A stretch of DNA of 64,000 nucleotides from JADGGM01 sp027307005 (GTDB lineage Bacteria; Gemmatimonadota; Gemmatimonadetes; Gemmatimonadales; Gemmatimonadaceae): assembly GCA_035455745.1 (NCBI GenBank), contig DATIEP010000059.1:1-64000 (forward strand), read 5' to 3'. The translations under genes and the position numbers were made by a program. Below the pieces are notes generated by a model that was not told where the DNA came from, searched no databases, and was given only the letters and a program-made list of their open reading frames with translations. How positions within the stretch are numbered: the stretch's first letter is position 1; each line of letters starts with the position of its first letter. Below, in pieces: positions 37,656 to 47,160 of the stretch.

Positions 37656-40298
37656 CTACTTCTTCGGCTCCAGGATATCGCCGATGCGGTGGTCGGCGGC
37701 TTCGAGATGGAAGCGCGTCTCTTCGTTGGCTGCGTTCGGAATCGCACGACGGATGTCCGCGCGCAGCGCAAGCAGCTCGCCGCGCAGCTCCGACTTCACG
37801 TCCTCCGAGAGCGGAATGTTCCGACGGCCAAACGGATTGCGCGGCGGCGCGGCCGGCCGCGACGACTCCTCCGGCGGATTCAATTTGCTGTTCAGCTGCG
37901 TCAGATACACCATCTGCAACTCGCGTCGATACGCGTCGATCGAGACGCGCCCCGACGACAGCTCCGACCAGATGCCGTTCTGCAGATCGCTCAGCATGTT
38001 CGGGAGCGGGTACACCGTACTCTTATCGGTGGCAACCGCCTCCTCTTCGATCAACCGGTTCATGCGGTTGTCGTTGAGGACCGACGCCAGCACGCGGGAT
38101 TGCGCGGCCACGATGCGATTGATCATGCCCTCCGCCTCGATCCGACGGCTGAGCTCGGGACTGATGAGATACGACGGGGTGCGGAACACGTTGTCGTTGA
38201 GGAATTTCATCGCTGCCACTTCACGGGCTCGCGCCAGCGGCTTGTAGACGGGACCCGGTTGGCTGCCCGACTTGTACTGCACCTCCGCGCCGGCGATGAC
38301 GGTCACGACGTGCGTCGCCTCGGTCGCCCATTGGCCGACCGTGCGATCGTAAATCTCCTTCATGTCGCTGTTGTCCTCGCCCGGCTTCGTGGTGGCGCCG
38401 GCGATGTATCCCATCACACGGGCGATGTTCTTGAATCCGTACGTGGTGGACCACACCGGATCGGCGTCGCCCACGGCTTCGGTGAGTGTGCCGAAGTCGC
38501 CGAAGTCATTGCTCTCCGAGAACCGGTACCAGGGAACCGAGTCCTGCTCCATGGCCCACTTGTCCAGCGTTGGGCGCTCCTCGTCGGGCGTCTTGGCGTC
38601 GGGGATCGGCGTGTAGCCCCACATGATCGCGAACTTGTCGTAGGGACCGATCCGCGGGACGATGTCCTCGAGCGCGATGTGGTCTTCCGGTTGGGCCACG
38701 TAGTTGAACCGCGAGTAGTCCATGATGCTCGGGCTGTGGCCCATCTTGTGGACCCACGTCGCGCTGCGGACGCTGTCGGCCGGATACGTCGAGCTGCCTA
38801 ACTGATCGTGCCGGAGGCCCAGCGTGTGGCCGATTTCGTGGGCGACGACGAACTCGAGCAGCCGGCCCATGAGCGAGTCGGGCATCGGGAACGACCGTGC
38901 GCGCGGATCGAGCTGCGAGGCCTGGGTGAAATACCAGTCCCGCTGCAGGTTGAGCACGTTCTGGAAGATGCGCACCGATCCATTGAGGATTTCTCCCGTG
39001 CGCGGATCGCTGACGTGCGGGCCAACCGCGTTTTCGATTGTAGACGGCAGCCATCGTATCATCGTATGTCTGATGTCTTCCGGCGACCACGTCGTGTCGT
39101 TGGCCGGCGGATCCTTGGCGATGATCGCGTCCTTGAAGCCAGCCGCCTCGAATGCAACCTGCCAATCCGTGATCGCTTTCCGAATCCATGGCTTCCACTC
39201 ATCGGGGGTCCCGGGATCGACGTAATACACGATTTGTTTTTTCGGAATGCAGAGATTGCCAACCCGCTGATCCGAGCACTCGAGACGATACCGCGAGATG
39301 TATTGACGCCGAGCCGCACGCTGCTCGAGACCGAAATCGACCTGATTGATGGAGAAGTACCCGACGCGCTCGTCGAACCGACGCGGCATCATCGGATGAT
39401 CGGGCAGGCGCACAAGGCTCCAGTGCGCAAGCACGCTGATCGCTTCTGCATTGGCCTGCGGCTGCGCCGGCTGCGGAGCACCGAAGCGCCCGCCTTCCGG
39501 CGCCGGAATGCCGGTCTGCGCTGCCTGAATCTCGACGTTCTCCGGGAACGCGGCCGCACTCTCGATGTACGAGCGCCGCTCGTCGATCCGGCCCCGAATC
39601 GCCGCGAACTCCGGCACTTCGCTCGTGTAGAGACGCGTCACGTCGATGACGGCCGCGCTGTCAGGGCCGTACGCCTCCACGTTGAAGATCGCGACGATCG
39701 GCGCATAGTTGGACGCCTCGACCGACCGGTAGACCGCGAGCGACGAGTCGGCCGTAATCGAGAAGGTCGGCGAGCGGAGAATGATGCGATCGCCATCGCG
39801 CTGCCAGATGAGCGTGCGTTCGCCGAACTCATCGCCCCCGTACTCGCCAAAGCCGCCTCGCGGCTGATCGGGCTGTGCTGCAGCCGCGCGATCGTACCGG
39901 CCGACGAGCAGCATGTCGACGCCGAGCTGTTTCTGCGGGATCTCGAAGTAGAGACGGTCGCACTGGACGTGGACGATGAACATGCCGCGATAAGTCTTCG
40001 CGGCGCGCGTGATGACGCGATCGTACGGTCGCGGACGCGGGGCGCCCGTCGCAACCTGACGCGCGGCGCCGGTGTCTCGTGCCGCTGCGGCCGCTGCGCC
40101 GGCGGGTGCCCCTGCACCGGGTGCACCACGGCCAGCTCCTCCGCCACCACCACCGGCTCCGCACGCCGGGCGCTGGTCCGAGTTCATTGCTGTTGCGGGC
40201 TGCCGTACGGGCTCAGGCGCCTGCTGACTAGGTTTGTGGGCGCAGGCAGCCGCGGATGCGGCCGCCAGTGCCAGGGCGAGAAGAAGTTTTCGATTCAT
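37656..40298 (-). CDS. Large secreted zinc metalloprotease (metzincin, DUF5117/DUF4953 type)
   Basis: About 880 residues from the ATG at 40298; the longer frame upstream crosses the divergent promoter region. The N-terminus MNRKLLLALALAAASAAAC is a probable lipoprotein signal, followed by a Gly/Ala/Pro-rich linker. The zinc site HEIGHTLGLRHD (from about residue 487) is the extended metzincin motif HExxHxxGxxHD. The upstream block VLNLQRDWYFTQ and the downstream GHSPSIMDYSRFNY (the Met-turn) complete the catalytic domain. This family is common in Bacteroidetes and Gemmatimonadota as an outer-membrane or periplasmic peptidase. It probably degrades external protein. Confidence 0.85.
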   Translation of the reverse strand: MNRKLLLALALAAASAAACAHKPSQQAPEPVRQPATAMNSDQRPACGAGGGGGGAGRGAPGAGAPAGAAAAAARDTGAARQVATGAPRPRPYDRVITRAAKTYRGMFIVHVQCDRLYFEIPQKQLGVDMLLVGRYDRAAAAQPDQPRGGFGEYGGDEFGERTLIWQRDGDRIILRSPTFSITADSSLAVYRSVEASNYAPIVAIFNVEAYGPDSAAVIDVTRLYTSEVPEFAAIRGRIDERRSYIESAAAFPENVEIQAAQTGIPAPEGGRFGAPQPAQPQANAEAISVLAHWSLVRLPDHPMMPRRFDERVGYFSINQVDFGLEQRAARRQYISRYRLECSDQRVGNLCIPKKQIVYYVDPGTPDEWKPWIRKAITDWQVAFEAAGFKDAIIAKDPPANDTTWSPEDIRHTMIRWLPSTIENAVGPHVSDPRTGEILNGSVRIFQNVLNLQRDWYFTQASQLDPRARSFPMPDSLMGRLLEFVVAHEIGHTLGLRHDQLGSSTYPADSVRSATWVHKMGHSPSIMDYSRFNYVAQPEDHIALEDIVPRIGPYDKFAIMWGYTPIPDAKTPDEERPTLDKWAMEQDSVPWYRFSESNDFGDFGTLTEAVGDADPVWSTTYGFKNIARVMGYIAGATTKPGEDNSDMKEIYDRTVGQWATEATHVVTVIAGAEVQYKSGSQPGPVYKPLARAREVAAMKFLNDNVFRTPSYLISPELSRRIEAEGMINRIVAAQSRVLASVLNDNRMNRLIEEEAVATDKSTVYPLPNMLSDLQNGIWSELSSGRVSIDAYRRELQMVYLTQLNSKLNPPEESSRPAAPPRNPFGRRNIPLSEDVKSELRGELLALRADIRRAIPNAANEETRFHLEAADHRIGDILEPKK

Positions 40299-40562
40299 CA
40301 CAGAGGTGTACCGCCGGAGATGAGTAGAGCGCCCGACTCGACCAGCGGCAGGTCGAGACGTGCAAGGGAGGCGACAAGCTAACGACGCACGACGGGGCCG
40401 ATTCGCTGAAGCATTATTCATCGCGGTTTCACACATTCGCCAGAGCGTGCGTCCACCAATTTGCAAGGGCATTTTCGTCTGGCGACGCGCCCATCGAGCG
40501 GTGTAGCATTGGCTATAGGCCCGTGCGCGGCCGCAGACCTCGTTCGACTCATCGGTCACCCC

Positions 40563-41678
40563 ATGATTTCTGACGGTGGCGACAAACCAGCGCCCCTCAT
40601 CAAGCCGCCCGCGCTCGTCAAAGGCGATGCAATCGGAGTCGTCGCGCCGTCGTACGCGCCGCGTCCGGGTTGGCTCGTGCGCGGCGTGAAGGCGTTGGAG
40701 CACGTCGGCTTCACCGTCGTGCTCGACCCCGAGATCTCGAAAGGCCGGCGCTTCAAGCGCTCGGAAGACGAGCGGCGCGCCGAGAATTTCATGGGCGTGT
40801 GGCTGGATCCGAAGGTCAAAGCCGTGGTCGGCGGTACCGGCGGCTATGGCGCGGTGCGCATGCTGCCCTATCTCGAGCCGGAAATTTTCCGCCGCAACCC
40901 GAAACCGTTCGTCGGCTACTCGGACATCACGGCGCTGCATCTCTGGCTCATGCGCCGAGCAGGCCTGCGCGTTTTTCACGGGCCCACGGTGGACGATCTG
41001 ATTCCGAGCGCGCGCGACCCGACGATGGCCTCGCTGCTCAACGCGCTCATGATCCCGAAACCGCCGACGAAGCTGGGCAAGGGCATGGCGCGCGTGCTGC
41101 GGCCCGGGCGCGCGACGGGCCGCCTGATCGGCGGCAATCTGTCGTTAGTCCAGCAGACGATCGGCACGCCGTACGAAGTCGATACGCGCGATGCGATCCT
41201 CTTCCTCGAGGAGACGCGCGATCCGATGAGCGTGCTCGACGAGCGGCTCGTGCATCTGCGCGCCGCGGGATTGCTGCGCGCGGTGAAGGGCATCGTGTTC
41301 GGCCAGCTCTCGATCGACCGCTCCGAGGAAGACGAGTTCGAGGACTTCCTGCTCGACCTCGTCTCGGACCTCAACGTGCCGGTGCTCGCCGATTTCCCGG
41401 CCGGACACGAGGTGCCGAACCTCACCGTTCCGTTAGGCACCGACGTCGAGCTGGTGGCCGAGGACGCCGGAGGCTGGATCGCCTACCGCGAGGAAGCGCT
41501 CGAGGAGGCGCCGCGTGAGGCGCCCGCGGCCAAGGACGCCCCGGCGCCGCCGGGCGCGCCGCTGCCCAACCCGGCCTCGACCAACAATGCCTCGCCCACC
41601 ACGGCCTCGCCCAACACGACGTCGCCCAACGGCGAATCGGCCGAGCCGGCGCGGGAGCCGGCGGCGACCGCCCGCTGA
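40563..41678 (+). CDS. LD-carboxypeptidase (peptidase S66, LdcA/MccF type)
   Basis: 371 residues from the ATG at 40563. The nucleophile is Ser120 in FVGYSDITALHL. The Glu of the triad lies in LFLEETRDPM and the His in FPAGHEVPN. The opening GDAIGVVAPSYAP is standard. The enzyme cuts the L,D-bond of tetrapeptide stems during cell-wall recycling, or hydrolyses microcin-like peptides. There is no signal peptide, so it acts in the cytoplasm. The C-terminal 45 residues are Pro/Thr/Asn-rich with repeated ASP(N/T)T units and are likely disordered. Confidence 0.9.
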   Translation: MISDGGDKPAPLIKPPALVKGDAIGVVAPSYAPRPGWLVRGVKALEHVGFTVVLDPEISKGRRFKRSEDERRAENFMGVWLDPKVKAVVGGTGGYGAVRMLPYLEPEIFRRNPKPFVGYSDITALHLWLMRRAGLRVFHGPTVDDLIPSARDPTMASLLNALMIPKPPTKLGKGMARVLRPGRATGRLIGGNLSLVQQTIGTPYEVDTRDAILFLEETRDPMSVLDERLVHLRAAGLLRAVKGIVFGQLSIDRSEEDEFEDFLLDLVSDLNVPVLADFPAGHEVPNLTVPLGTDVELVAEDAGGWIAYREEALEEAPREAPAAKDAPAPPGAPLPNPASTNNASPTTASPNTTSPNGESAEPAREPAATAR

Positions 41679-41682
41679 TGGC

Positions 41683-42165
41683 CTAACTGGAGGACCGGGC
41701 GCGCACCGGGTCCAGACCCCTGACCGCCGCACGCGCCGTGTCGCTGTCCATCATGTACCGCCCGACGGCCTCCACCACGGCGGCCGGCAGCGGCACCTTC
41801 GCGAAACTCTGCCGCGACACGCACACCAGCACCTGATACGCCGCCGCGTGCAGCGATGCGCCGTCCGCATCGAGCACATCGAAATTGATCGTCAGCGACG
41901 ACTCGCCGACGCGGCTGAAATACGTCGCCACCTGGAGACGGTCGTCCAGACGCGCGGGCCGGTAGAACTCGGTGTGCATGACCTTCCGCGGCAGCCAGAT
42001 GTCGTAGCGCTCGAACATGTCGCGGAACGGCAGTCCGCACGCGCGAAAGATCTCCGTCTCCGCGAGCTCGTAGAAGCGGATGTACGCGCCGTAGCAGATG
42101 ATGCCGGCGAGATCGATGTCGCCCCAGCGAACGTACTCGGCCACCACGAACGGCGTTTTGGGCAT
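41683..42165 (-). CDS. Acyl-CoA thioesterase, YbgC/4HBT hotdog fold
   Basis: 160 residues from the ATG at 42165. The active-site loop is RWGDIDLAGIICYGAYIRFYE, in which Asp (DIDLAG) is the catalytic acid of the 4-hydroxybenzoyl-CoA thioesterase family. HTEFYRPARLDDRLQV and the following strands fit the hotdog dimer. It releases free acid from a short acyl-CoA, possibly aromatic. Its stop TAG lies in a GCCTAAC word. It converges on the LD-carboxypeptidase with a 4-bp gap. Confidence 0.85.
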   Translation of the reverse strand: MPKTPFVVAEYVRWGDIDLAGIICYGAYIRFYELAETEIFRACGLPFRDMFERYDIWLPRKVMHTEFYRPARLDDRLQVATYFSRVGESSLTINFDVLDADGASLHAAAYQVLVCVSRQSFAKVPLPAAVVEAVGRYMMDSDTARAAVRGLDPVRARSSS

Positions 42166-42284
42166 GCGATGAATGTAGAGCGCGCCGGCGGCCGTGTCAC
42201 CCGAGACTGGCCCCGACCCCACGCGCACGTTAGTTATTCCGATGCGAGCACGACGCGTCGAATGCGGGCTCGCGTGGAGATCCC

Positions 42285-42785
42285 ATGGAGAATCACGAGT
42301 CCACCGGCCGACGTTCTTTTCTCCGCGCCGCCGTCCTCGGCGCCGCCGCGTTGGCGCTGAGCGGACGCGATCTGCTCGCCGCGCAAGGCGCAAGCGCCGC
42401 ACACGGTGGCCCCGGCGACGACATGCCCGACGCCGCGAAGAAAGTGCTGCGCGAGCACTTCGGCGCGCGTCCCATCAAAGATGGGCACGTGAGCCTCGAT
42501 CTCCCCGAAGTCGCACCCGACAGCCGTGAAGTCCCGATCTTCATCGAGACCGATCTCCCGATGGATCCCGACCACTACGTGAAGGCCATCCATCTCGTGG
42601 TCGACCACAACCCCGACATCTACGTCGCCGGCTTCGAGCTCACGCCTGCGTTAGGCAAAGCGTCCATCGACACGCGCATCAAGATGCGGCGCAGCTCGCA
42701 GGTGCGCGCCATCGTCGAAACCAATCGCGGCGAGCTGTGGTGGGCGCACAAGCTCGTCTACACCACACTCAACGGATGCGTGTGA
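42285..42785 (+). CDS. soxY: Sulfur carrier protein SoxY
   Basis: 166 residues. A Tat signal (GRRSFLRAAVLGAAALAL) directs it to the periplasm. The mature domain (VPIFIETDLPMDPDHYVKAI, FELTPALGKASIDTRIKMRRSS) is the SoxY fold. The C-terminal Cys that carries the sulfur intermediate is in NGCV, the last residues, where most SoxY end in GGCGG. The Cys is kept but the flexible Gly tail is cut short. soxZ starts one base after its stop. Confidence 0.9.
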   Translation: MENHESTGRRSFLRAAVLGAAALALSGRDLLAAQGASAAHGGPGDDMPDAAKKVLREHFGARPIKDGHVSLDLPEVAPDSREVPIFIETDLPMDPDHYVKAIHLVVDHNPDIYVAGFELTPALGKASIDTRIKMRRSSQVRAIVETNRGELWWAHKLVYTTLNGCV

Positions 42786-42786
42786 C

Positions 42787-43134
42787 GTGACACCCGTCGC
42801 GGGCCCCCTCACCGGCGATGCGCGCATCCTGCTGCCGCCCGGCATCCAGAAAGACAGCGTGATCTACGTGCGCGCGCTCGTCGCGCATCCGATGTACACG
42901 GGGTTCTCGCGCGACGAGAACGGCGCGCTCATCCCCGAGTACTACATCAAGACGGTCGAGATCACGTACGGCGGGCGCCGCGTCGCGCGCTTCACCTGGA
43001 CGTCGGGCATCAGCCGGGATCCGTACGTCGCCTTCCCGCTGCGCGCGACGCACGAAGGCCCGCTGCACATCGCATGGACCGACACCAAGGGCCGGGTCTA
43101 TACGCAGACTGCCGCCATCGCCTTCGGCGGTTGA
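42787..43134 (+). CDS. soxZ: Sulfur carrier partner SoxZ
   Basis: 115 residues from the GTG at 42787. The sequence ARILLPPGIQKDSVIYVRAL, HPMYTGFSRDENGALIPEYY and a FTWTSGISRDPYVAFPLRA block are SoxZ landmarks. The protein forms the SoxYZ heterodimer that presents bound sulfur to the Sox enzymes. It has no signal of its own and is expected to be exported with SoxY. It overlaps the next gene by TTGA. Confidence 0.9.
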   Translation: MTPVAGPLTGDARILLPPGIQKDSVIYVRALVAHPMYTGFSRDENGALIPEYYIKTVEITYGGRRVARFTWTSGISRDPYVAFPLRATHEGPLHIAWTDTKGRVYTQTAAIAFGG

Positions 43135-44228
43135 CGCTGCGACGAGCGACGGCCGCCGCCATCGCGCTGCTCGCAGCGCGCGGCGCGCATGCCCAACAGA
43201 CGATCGTCCCGCGGTCACTCAGCGCGGATTCGGCCACCCGCGCCGCGATCGCGAGCCGGTATCCGCGCGACCGCTCGGATACGCTGCCCGCCTTCCCGCT
43301 GCACGAGCTCGCGCCTGGCGTCTACGCGGTCCTCGGCGACACGGGCCGGGGTGTGGAGGGAAGGCCTAACGCAGGCTTCGTCGTCACGCCCGCCGGAGTC
43401 GTCGTCATCGATGCGCTCGCCAGCCCGGGCGAAGGCCGCGTGTTGATGCGCACCATCCGCACGGTGACGCGGGCACCCGTGAGGTATCTCGTCCTCACGC
43501 ACCACCATCCGGACCACACGTTCGGCGCCATCGTGTTCAAGCGCGCAGGCGCACGGGTGATTGCGCACCCCGATCGGCGCACGCTGGCCAACATCGATGG
43601 CGACGACCGGCTCGCCAGCGACTGGACCGGGGTCATGGGTCTCGAGCAGATGCGCGGCTTCGCCTACGCCGATACGCCGGACATTCCGGTGCGGCGCGAC
43701 ACGATGCTCGTCGTCGGCGGACGGCGCATCGAGATCGTGCGCCCCGGTCCGGCCCACACCCCAGGCGATCTCATGGTGTGGCTGCCTAACGAGCGCGTGG
43801 TGTTCGCCGGGGATGTCCTCGTCGAAGACGGCGTCTCGATGATGGTCGACGGAAGCTCCGCCGCGATGCTCGCGGCGCTGTCGCGCATTGACGCACTCGA
43901 TCCGCGCGTGGCCGTGCCCGGACACGGCCGCCTCGCGACGCATCCGGCAACCCTCGTTGCAACCACGAGATGCTACGTACTCGCGCTCCGTGACACGATG
44001 CGGCGCGCGGTCGCCGACGGTGTCCGCATGGGCCTCGCGCTCGACCAGCTCCCTCCGGCCGACCGCGACCGGCCGGTGTCGCTGCACTCGCGCCTGCGCC
44101 GCAACGCGGTGCGCGTGTACAGCGAGATGGAGCAGGCGCTCCTTGGCTCGTCTCCGTCCAAAGCAGCTCTGGCAGCGGAGGCGAGGCAGCTCGCCACCTG
44201 CCCGCAGCACGGCTCGAACGCTCGATAG
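43131..44228 (+). CDS. Exported metallo-beta-lactamase-fold hydrolase (SoxH-like)
   Basis: About 365 residues from the TTG at 43131, which overlaps the soxZ stop. This start gives the signal peptide RRATAAAIALLAARGAHAQ. The zinc site is HHHPDH, with the later ligands in GPAHTPGDLMVWL and FAGDVLVEDG and in AVPGHGR. The order and the position right after soxYZ match SoxH and quinoprotein-relay proteins. It probably hydrolyses a sulfur conjugate in the periplasm. The role is inferred from neighbours. Confidence 0.8.
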   Translation: MTLRRATAAAIALLAARGAHAQQTIVPRSLSADSATRAAIASRYPRDRSDTLPAFPLHELAPGVYAVLGDTGRGVEGRPNAGFVVTPAGVVVIDALASPGEGRVLMRTIRTVTRAPVRYLVLTHHHPDHTFGAIVFKRAGARVIAHPDRRTLANIDGDDRLASDWTGVMGLEQMRGFAYADTPDIPVRRDTMLVVGGRRIEIVRPGPAHTPGDLMVWLPNERVVFAGDVLVEDGVSMMVDGSSAAMLAALSRIDALDPRVAVPGHGRLATHPATLVATTRCYVLALRDTMRRAVADGVRMGLALDQLPPADRDRPVSLHSRLRRNAVRVYSEMEQALLGSSPSKAALAAEARQLATCPQHGSNAR

Positions 44229-44423
44229 GCCGCACCGCTCTTCCTCGATGGTGGCCGCCCCCGGAGAGCGTTGCCGGGTTGCGCTCGAGGTCCTCAAGGG
44301 CCGCTGTACCGATCCGATACTCCAGGGTGACCGCGAAGCACATCGGCGGCCGTAGCAACCACTTGGCCGGTTCGGCAGACTGCCGCGCCCCAACTGTCCT
44401 CCGCGAGACAGGTCGCTTTCGAC

Positions 44424-46400
44424 ATGCACTGGTTAGTCCAGATCGCCCAACGCGCGAACTTGCCGCGCGCCGAGACGCTCGACATTCCCGCCGACATGTC
44501 CACGCCGATGGCGTGGGCCGGCGTCGAACAGCATTGCGGGTTGGGCGAAGACGTGCTCGTGCGCGCCGTTGCGGCCGCGACCGGACTCGAGGTGGCGAAG
44601 TTCGCCGATGCGCATCCGCCGGCGCGTCGCCTCGTGCCCGATCGCATCGCGCGCCGGTGGGACGTGGTGCCGCTGCGCGAAACTGACAAGCACATCGTGG
44701 TCGCGACGAGCGATCCATCCAACGTCGAAGCCGAGCAAGCCATCGCGTTCGCATCGGGTCGCCGGGTGATGTTCGAGATCGCGAGTCCCGCGATGTTGCA
44801 CGCTGCGCTGGCGGTTCCCGGTCAACCGATCGCGCCATCGAGCTCGACGCCGATCAACGGCACGAAACCGGTCAGCGCGACGGGCGCACCGCTCGATGCT
44901 GCCGGCGTCGCGCAGGTGGCGGATCGGCTGATTGCAGATGCGATTGCAGCCGGCGCCAGCGACGTGCAGTTCGAGCCCGCCAAGACCGGCGGCATGGTCC
45001 GCTTCCGCATCGACGGCGTCGTTAGGCCGTACGCCGAGCTCGAGACGGCGGAGTTCGAGCGCCTCGTGGCGCGGGTGAAGGCGCTGGCGCGCCTCGCCAC
45101 CGCGGTGCGGACGCGTCCGCAGGAGGGCAAGATCAAGGTATCGACCGGCGCCACCGCCGGACTCGAGTTGCGCGTGGCGACCATCCCGACGCGCGATGGC
45201 GAGCGCGCGACCGTGCGCATCCCGACGGCCGGAGACGCGCGCACGCTCGCCGATCTCGATGCGATGCCCGACGACCTCGCGCGGTTGCGCGCGCTGTGCG
45301 CGGCGCGCGCCGGGCTCGTGCTCGTGTGCGGCGCCCCCGGCTCCGGTCGCACGACGGCGGCGTACGCGTTGGCGCGCGAGGTGGTCGGACGCGGTACGCC
45401 GGTCACGAGCATCGAGGATCCGATCGACACCTGCGTGCCGGGCGTCTCGCAGATGCAGGTCGACATACGCACCGGTCTCACGGCGGCCGCACTCGCGCGC
45501 GAGGCGATGGCCGCCGACGGCGCAGCGATTCTGGTAGGCGAGCTGCGCGACCGCGAAACAACCGATCTCGCCGCACAGGCGGCCACGACGGGGCATCTCG
45601 TCATCGCCGTCCTGCAGGCGTCGAGCGCGCTCGGCGCGATCGATCGGTTAGGCGAGCTGGGTCTTGGCCGCACGCGCATCGCCGCCGCGCTGCACGGAAT
45701 CGTGGCGCAGCAACTGCTCCGCCGCGTCTGCACGGCGTGCGGCGGGAGCGCCGGCGGCCAGGCGTGCGCGTCCTGCGGAGGCAGCGGATTGCGCGGCCGC
45801 GTGCCGATATTCGAGATCGTCACGACGACGCCGGCGCTGCGCGAGCTCATCGCCGATGGCGCGCCGCCTTCCGCGCTGCAGCGCAGCATCGGTGCTGCGG
45901 GCTCGCGTTCGATCGATGAAAGCGCCGCCGCGCGCATCGCCGCCGGCCACACGACCGCCCGCGAAGCCGAGCGTGTGTTAGGCGCGGCGCCGCACCCCGG
46001 CGCCGCCGGCAAGTCCGCCGAGCCGCGTCGCATCCTCGTCGCCGACGATGACGAGATCGCGCGCCACCTCGCGTGCACGTTGCTCGCCCAACAAGGGTTC
46101 GAGCCGCACGAGGCGTGCGACGGCGCCGTCGCGATCGAGATGCTCACTTCCGAGCGCCGGTTCGCCGCGGTGGTGCTCGATCTGCACATGCCGCGCGTGG
46201 ATGGCCGCTCCGTGCTGGCCCACATTCGCCGGACGCCGGCGCTGGCCACGCTCCCGGTGGTCGTGCTCACCGGGTCGGGCGACTCGCGTACCGAAGTCGA
46301 GATCATCGACGCCGGCGCCGACGACTACCTGTCGAAGCCCGCCGACCCACCCCGATTTCTCGCCCGCATCCGCGCCGTATTGCGGCGGGCCGCCGCCTAA
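44424..46400 (+). CDS. GspE/PilB-like secretion ATPase fused to a receiver domain, with a Walker A Lys-to-Arg change
   Basis: 658 residues. Residues 1 to about 130 resemble the type II secretion ATPase N-terminal domain. The central ATPase has DVQFEPAKTGGMVRFRIDGVV, an Asp box (VTSIEDPIDTCVPGVSQMQV) and Walker B with ILVGELRDRETTDLAAQA. A zinc-type CTACGG...CASCGG pair is also present. The P-loop reads GAPGSGRTT, with Arg309 where Lys is expected. From about residue 535 a receiver domain follows: ADDDE, phospho-acceptor Asp586 in VLDLHMP, and DYLSKP. The first of four co-oriented phosphorelay genes, it may be a signalling or regulatory relative of pilus ATPases, not a motor. Confidence 0.8.
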   Translation: MHWLVQIAQRANLPRAETLDIPADMSTPMAWAGVEQHCGLGEDVLVRAVAAATGLEVAKFADAHPPARRLVPDRIARRWDVVPLRETDKHIVVATSDPSNVEAEQAIAFASGRRVMFEIASPAMLHAALAVPGQPIAPSSSTPINGTKPVSATGAPLDAAGVAQVADRLIADAIAAGASDVQFEPAKTGGMVRFRIDGVVRPYAELETAEFERLVARVKALARLATAVRTRPQEGKIKVSTGATAGLELRVATIPTRDGERATVRIPTAGDARTLADLDAMPDDLARLRALCAARAGLVLVCGAPGSGRTTAAYALAREVVGRGTPVTSIEDPIDTCVPGVSQMQVDIRTGLTAAALAREAMAADGAAILVGELRDRETTDLAAQAATTGHLVIAVLQASSALGAIDRLGELGLGRTRIAAALHGIVAQQLLRRVCTACGGSAGGQACASCGGSGLRGRVPIFEIVTTTPALRELIADGAPPSALQRSIGAAGSRSIDESAAARIAAGHTTAREAERVLGAAPHPGAAGKSAEPRRILVADDDEIARHLACTLLAQQGFEPHEACDGAVAIEMLTSERRFAAVVLDLHMPRVDGRSVLAHIRRTPALATLPVVVLTGSGDSRTEVEIIDAGADDYLSKPADPPRFLARIRAVLRRAAA

Positions 46401-46402
46401 CG

Positions 46403-46789
46403 ATGCCGACACCCACCGGTACTGCCGCCGACTCCTCGGCGGTCGAGCTCGACGGCGCGCTCGAGCGCCTGCGCCGCTTCGGCGGCGATGCGCTGCTGCG
46501 CGACATGATCGACCTGTTTCTCGAGCACGCGCCCAAACGCATCGCGGCCTCGCGCGTCGCGTTCGCGGCGAACGACCTCGCGCCCTTGCGTCTCGCCGTG
46601 CATTCGCTCGTCTCGAGCTGCGCCCAGTTAGGCGCCGAGCAGATGCGGCGCCTGAGCGCCGAGGCCGAACAGGCCGTGGCGACGAACCCGGGCGCGCTCC
46701 CCGGGCTCCTCGAGGCGCTCGAGCGCGAGTTCGCCATCGTCGAACCGCTCCTCGTCTCCGCCCGGCCGCACGCCGGCACAGCGTCATGA
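46403..46789 (+). CDS. Histidine phosphotransfer (HPt) protein
   Basis: 128 residues, a four-helix Hpt domain. The phospho-accepting His67 lies in LAVHSLVSSCAQLGAEQM, which follows the family pattern AxHxLxxSSxxxGA. It starts 3 bp after the ATPase-receiver gene and overlaps the next gene by ATGA. It would shuttle phosphate between the two receiver domains coded on either side. Confidence 0.85.
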   Translation: MPTPTGTAADSSAVELDGALERLRRFGGDALLRDMIDLFLEHAPKRIAASRVAFAANDLAPLRLAVHSLVSSCAQLGAEQMRRLSAEAEQAVATNPGALPGLLEALEREFAIVEPLLVSARPHAGTAS

Positions 46790-47160
46790 AGACCATCGCG
46801 GTCGTCGAAGACAACGCCGACAACCGGCTGTTGCTGCGCGCGCTGCTCGACGAGCGCTTCCGCATCGTCGAGTTCGAGACCGGCGCCGACGCCGTCGCTG
46901 GCCTGCCCGACGCCGGCGCCGAGGTCGTGCTGCTCGACATCTCGCTGCCGGGCATGGACGGCATCGAGGTGCTCGCGCGCCTGCGCAAAGATGCGCGCAC
47001 GGCACGGCTTCCGGTCGTCGCCCTCACCGCGCACGCCATGGCCGGCGACCGCGAGACCTACCTCCGCGCCGGATTCGACGACTACGTCACCAAGCCCATC
47101 GTCGATGAAACGGTGCTCTTCGATGCGATCGATCGCCAGTTAGGCAAGAGCGCCGCGTGA
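46786..47160 (+). CDS. Stand-alone response-regulator receiver protein
   Basis: 124 residues made of one receiver domain: acidic pocket VVEDNADNR, phospho-acceptor Asp51 in LLDISLPGMDG, Thr in VALTAHAM and Lys in YVTKP. There is no output domain, so it acts as a phosphate relay or by protein contact, as in CheY/DivK-type regulators. It overlaps both neighbours by four bases. Confidence 0.9.
   Translation: MKTIAVVEDNADNRLLLRALLDERFRIVEFETGADAVAGLPDAGAEVVLLDISLPGMDGIEVLARLRKDARTARLPVVALTAHAMAGDRETYLRAGFDDYVTKPIVDETVLFDAIDRQLGKSAA

Noticed and set aside
38808..40382. 524-codon plus-strand frame antisense to the metalloprotease
   Set aside because: The minus strand has the HExxHxxGxxHD motif and signal peptide; the plus reading shows no domain and is a GC-rich shadow.
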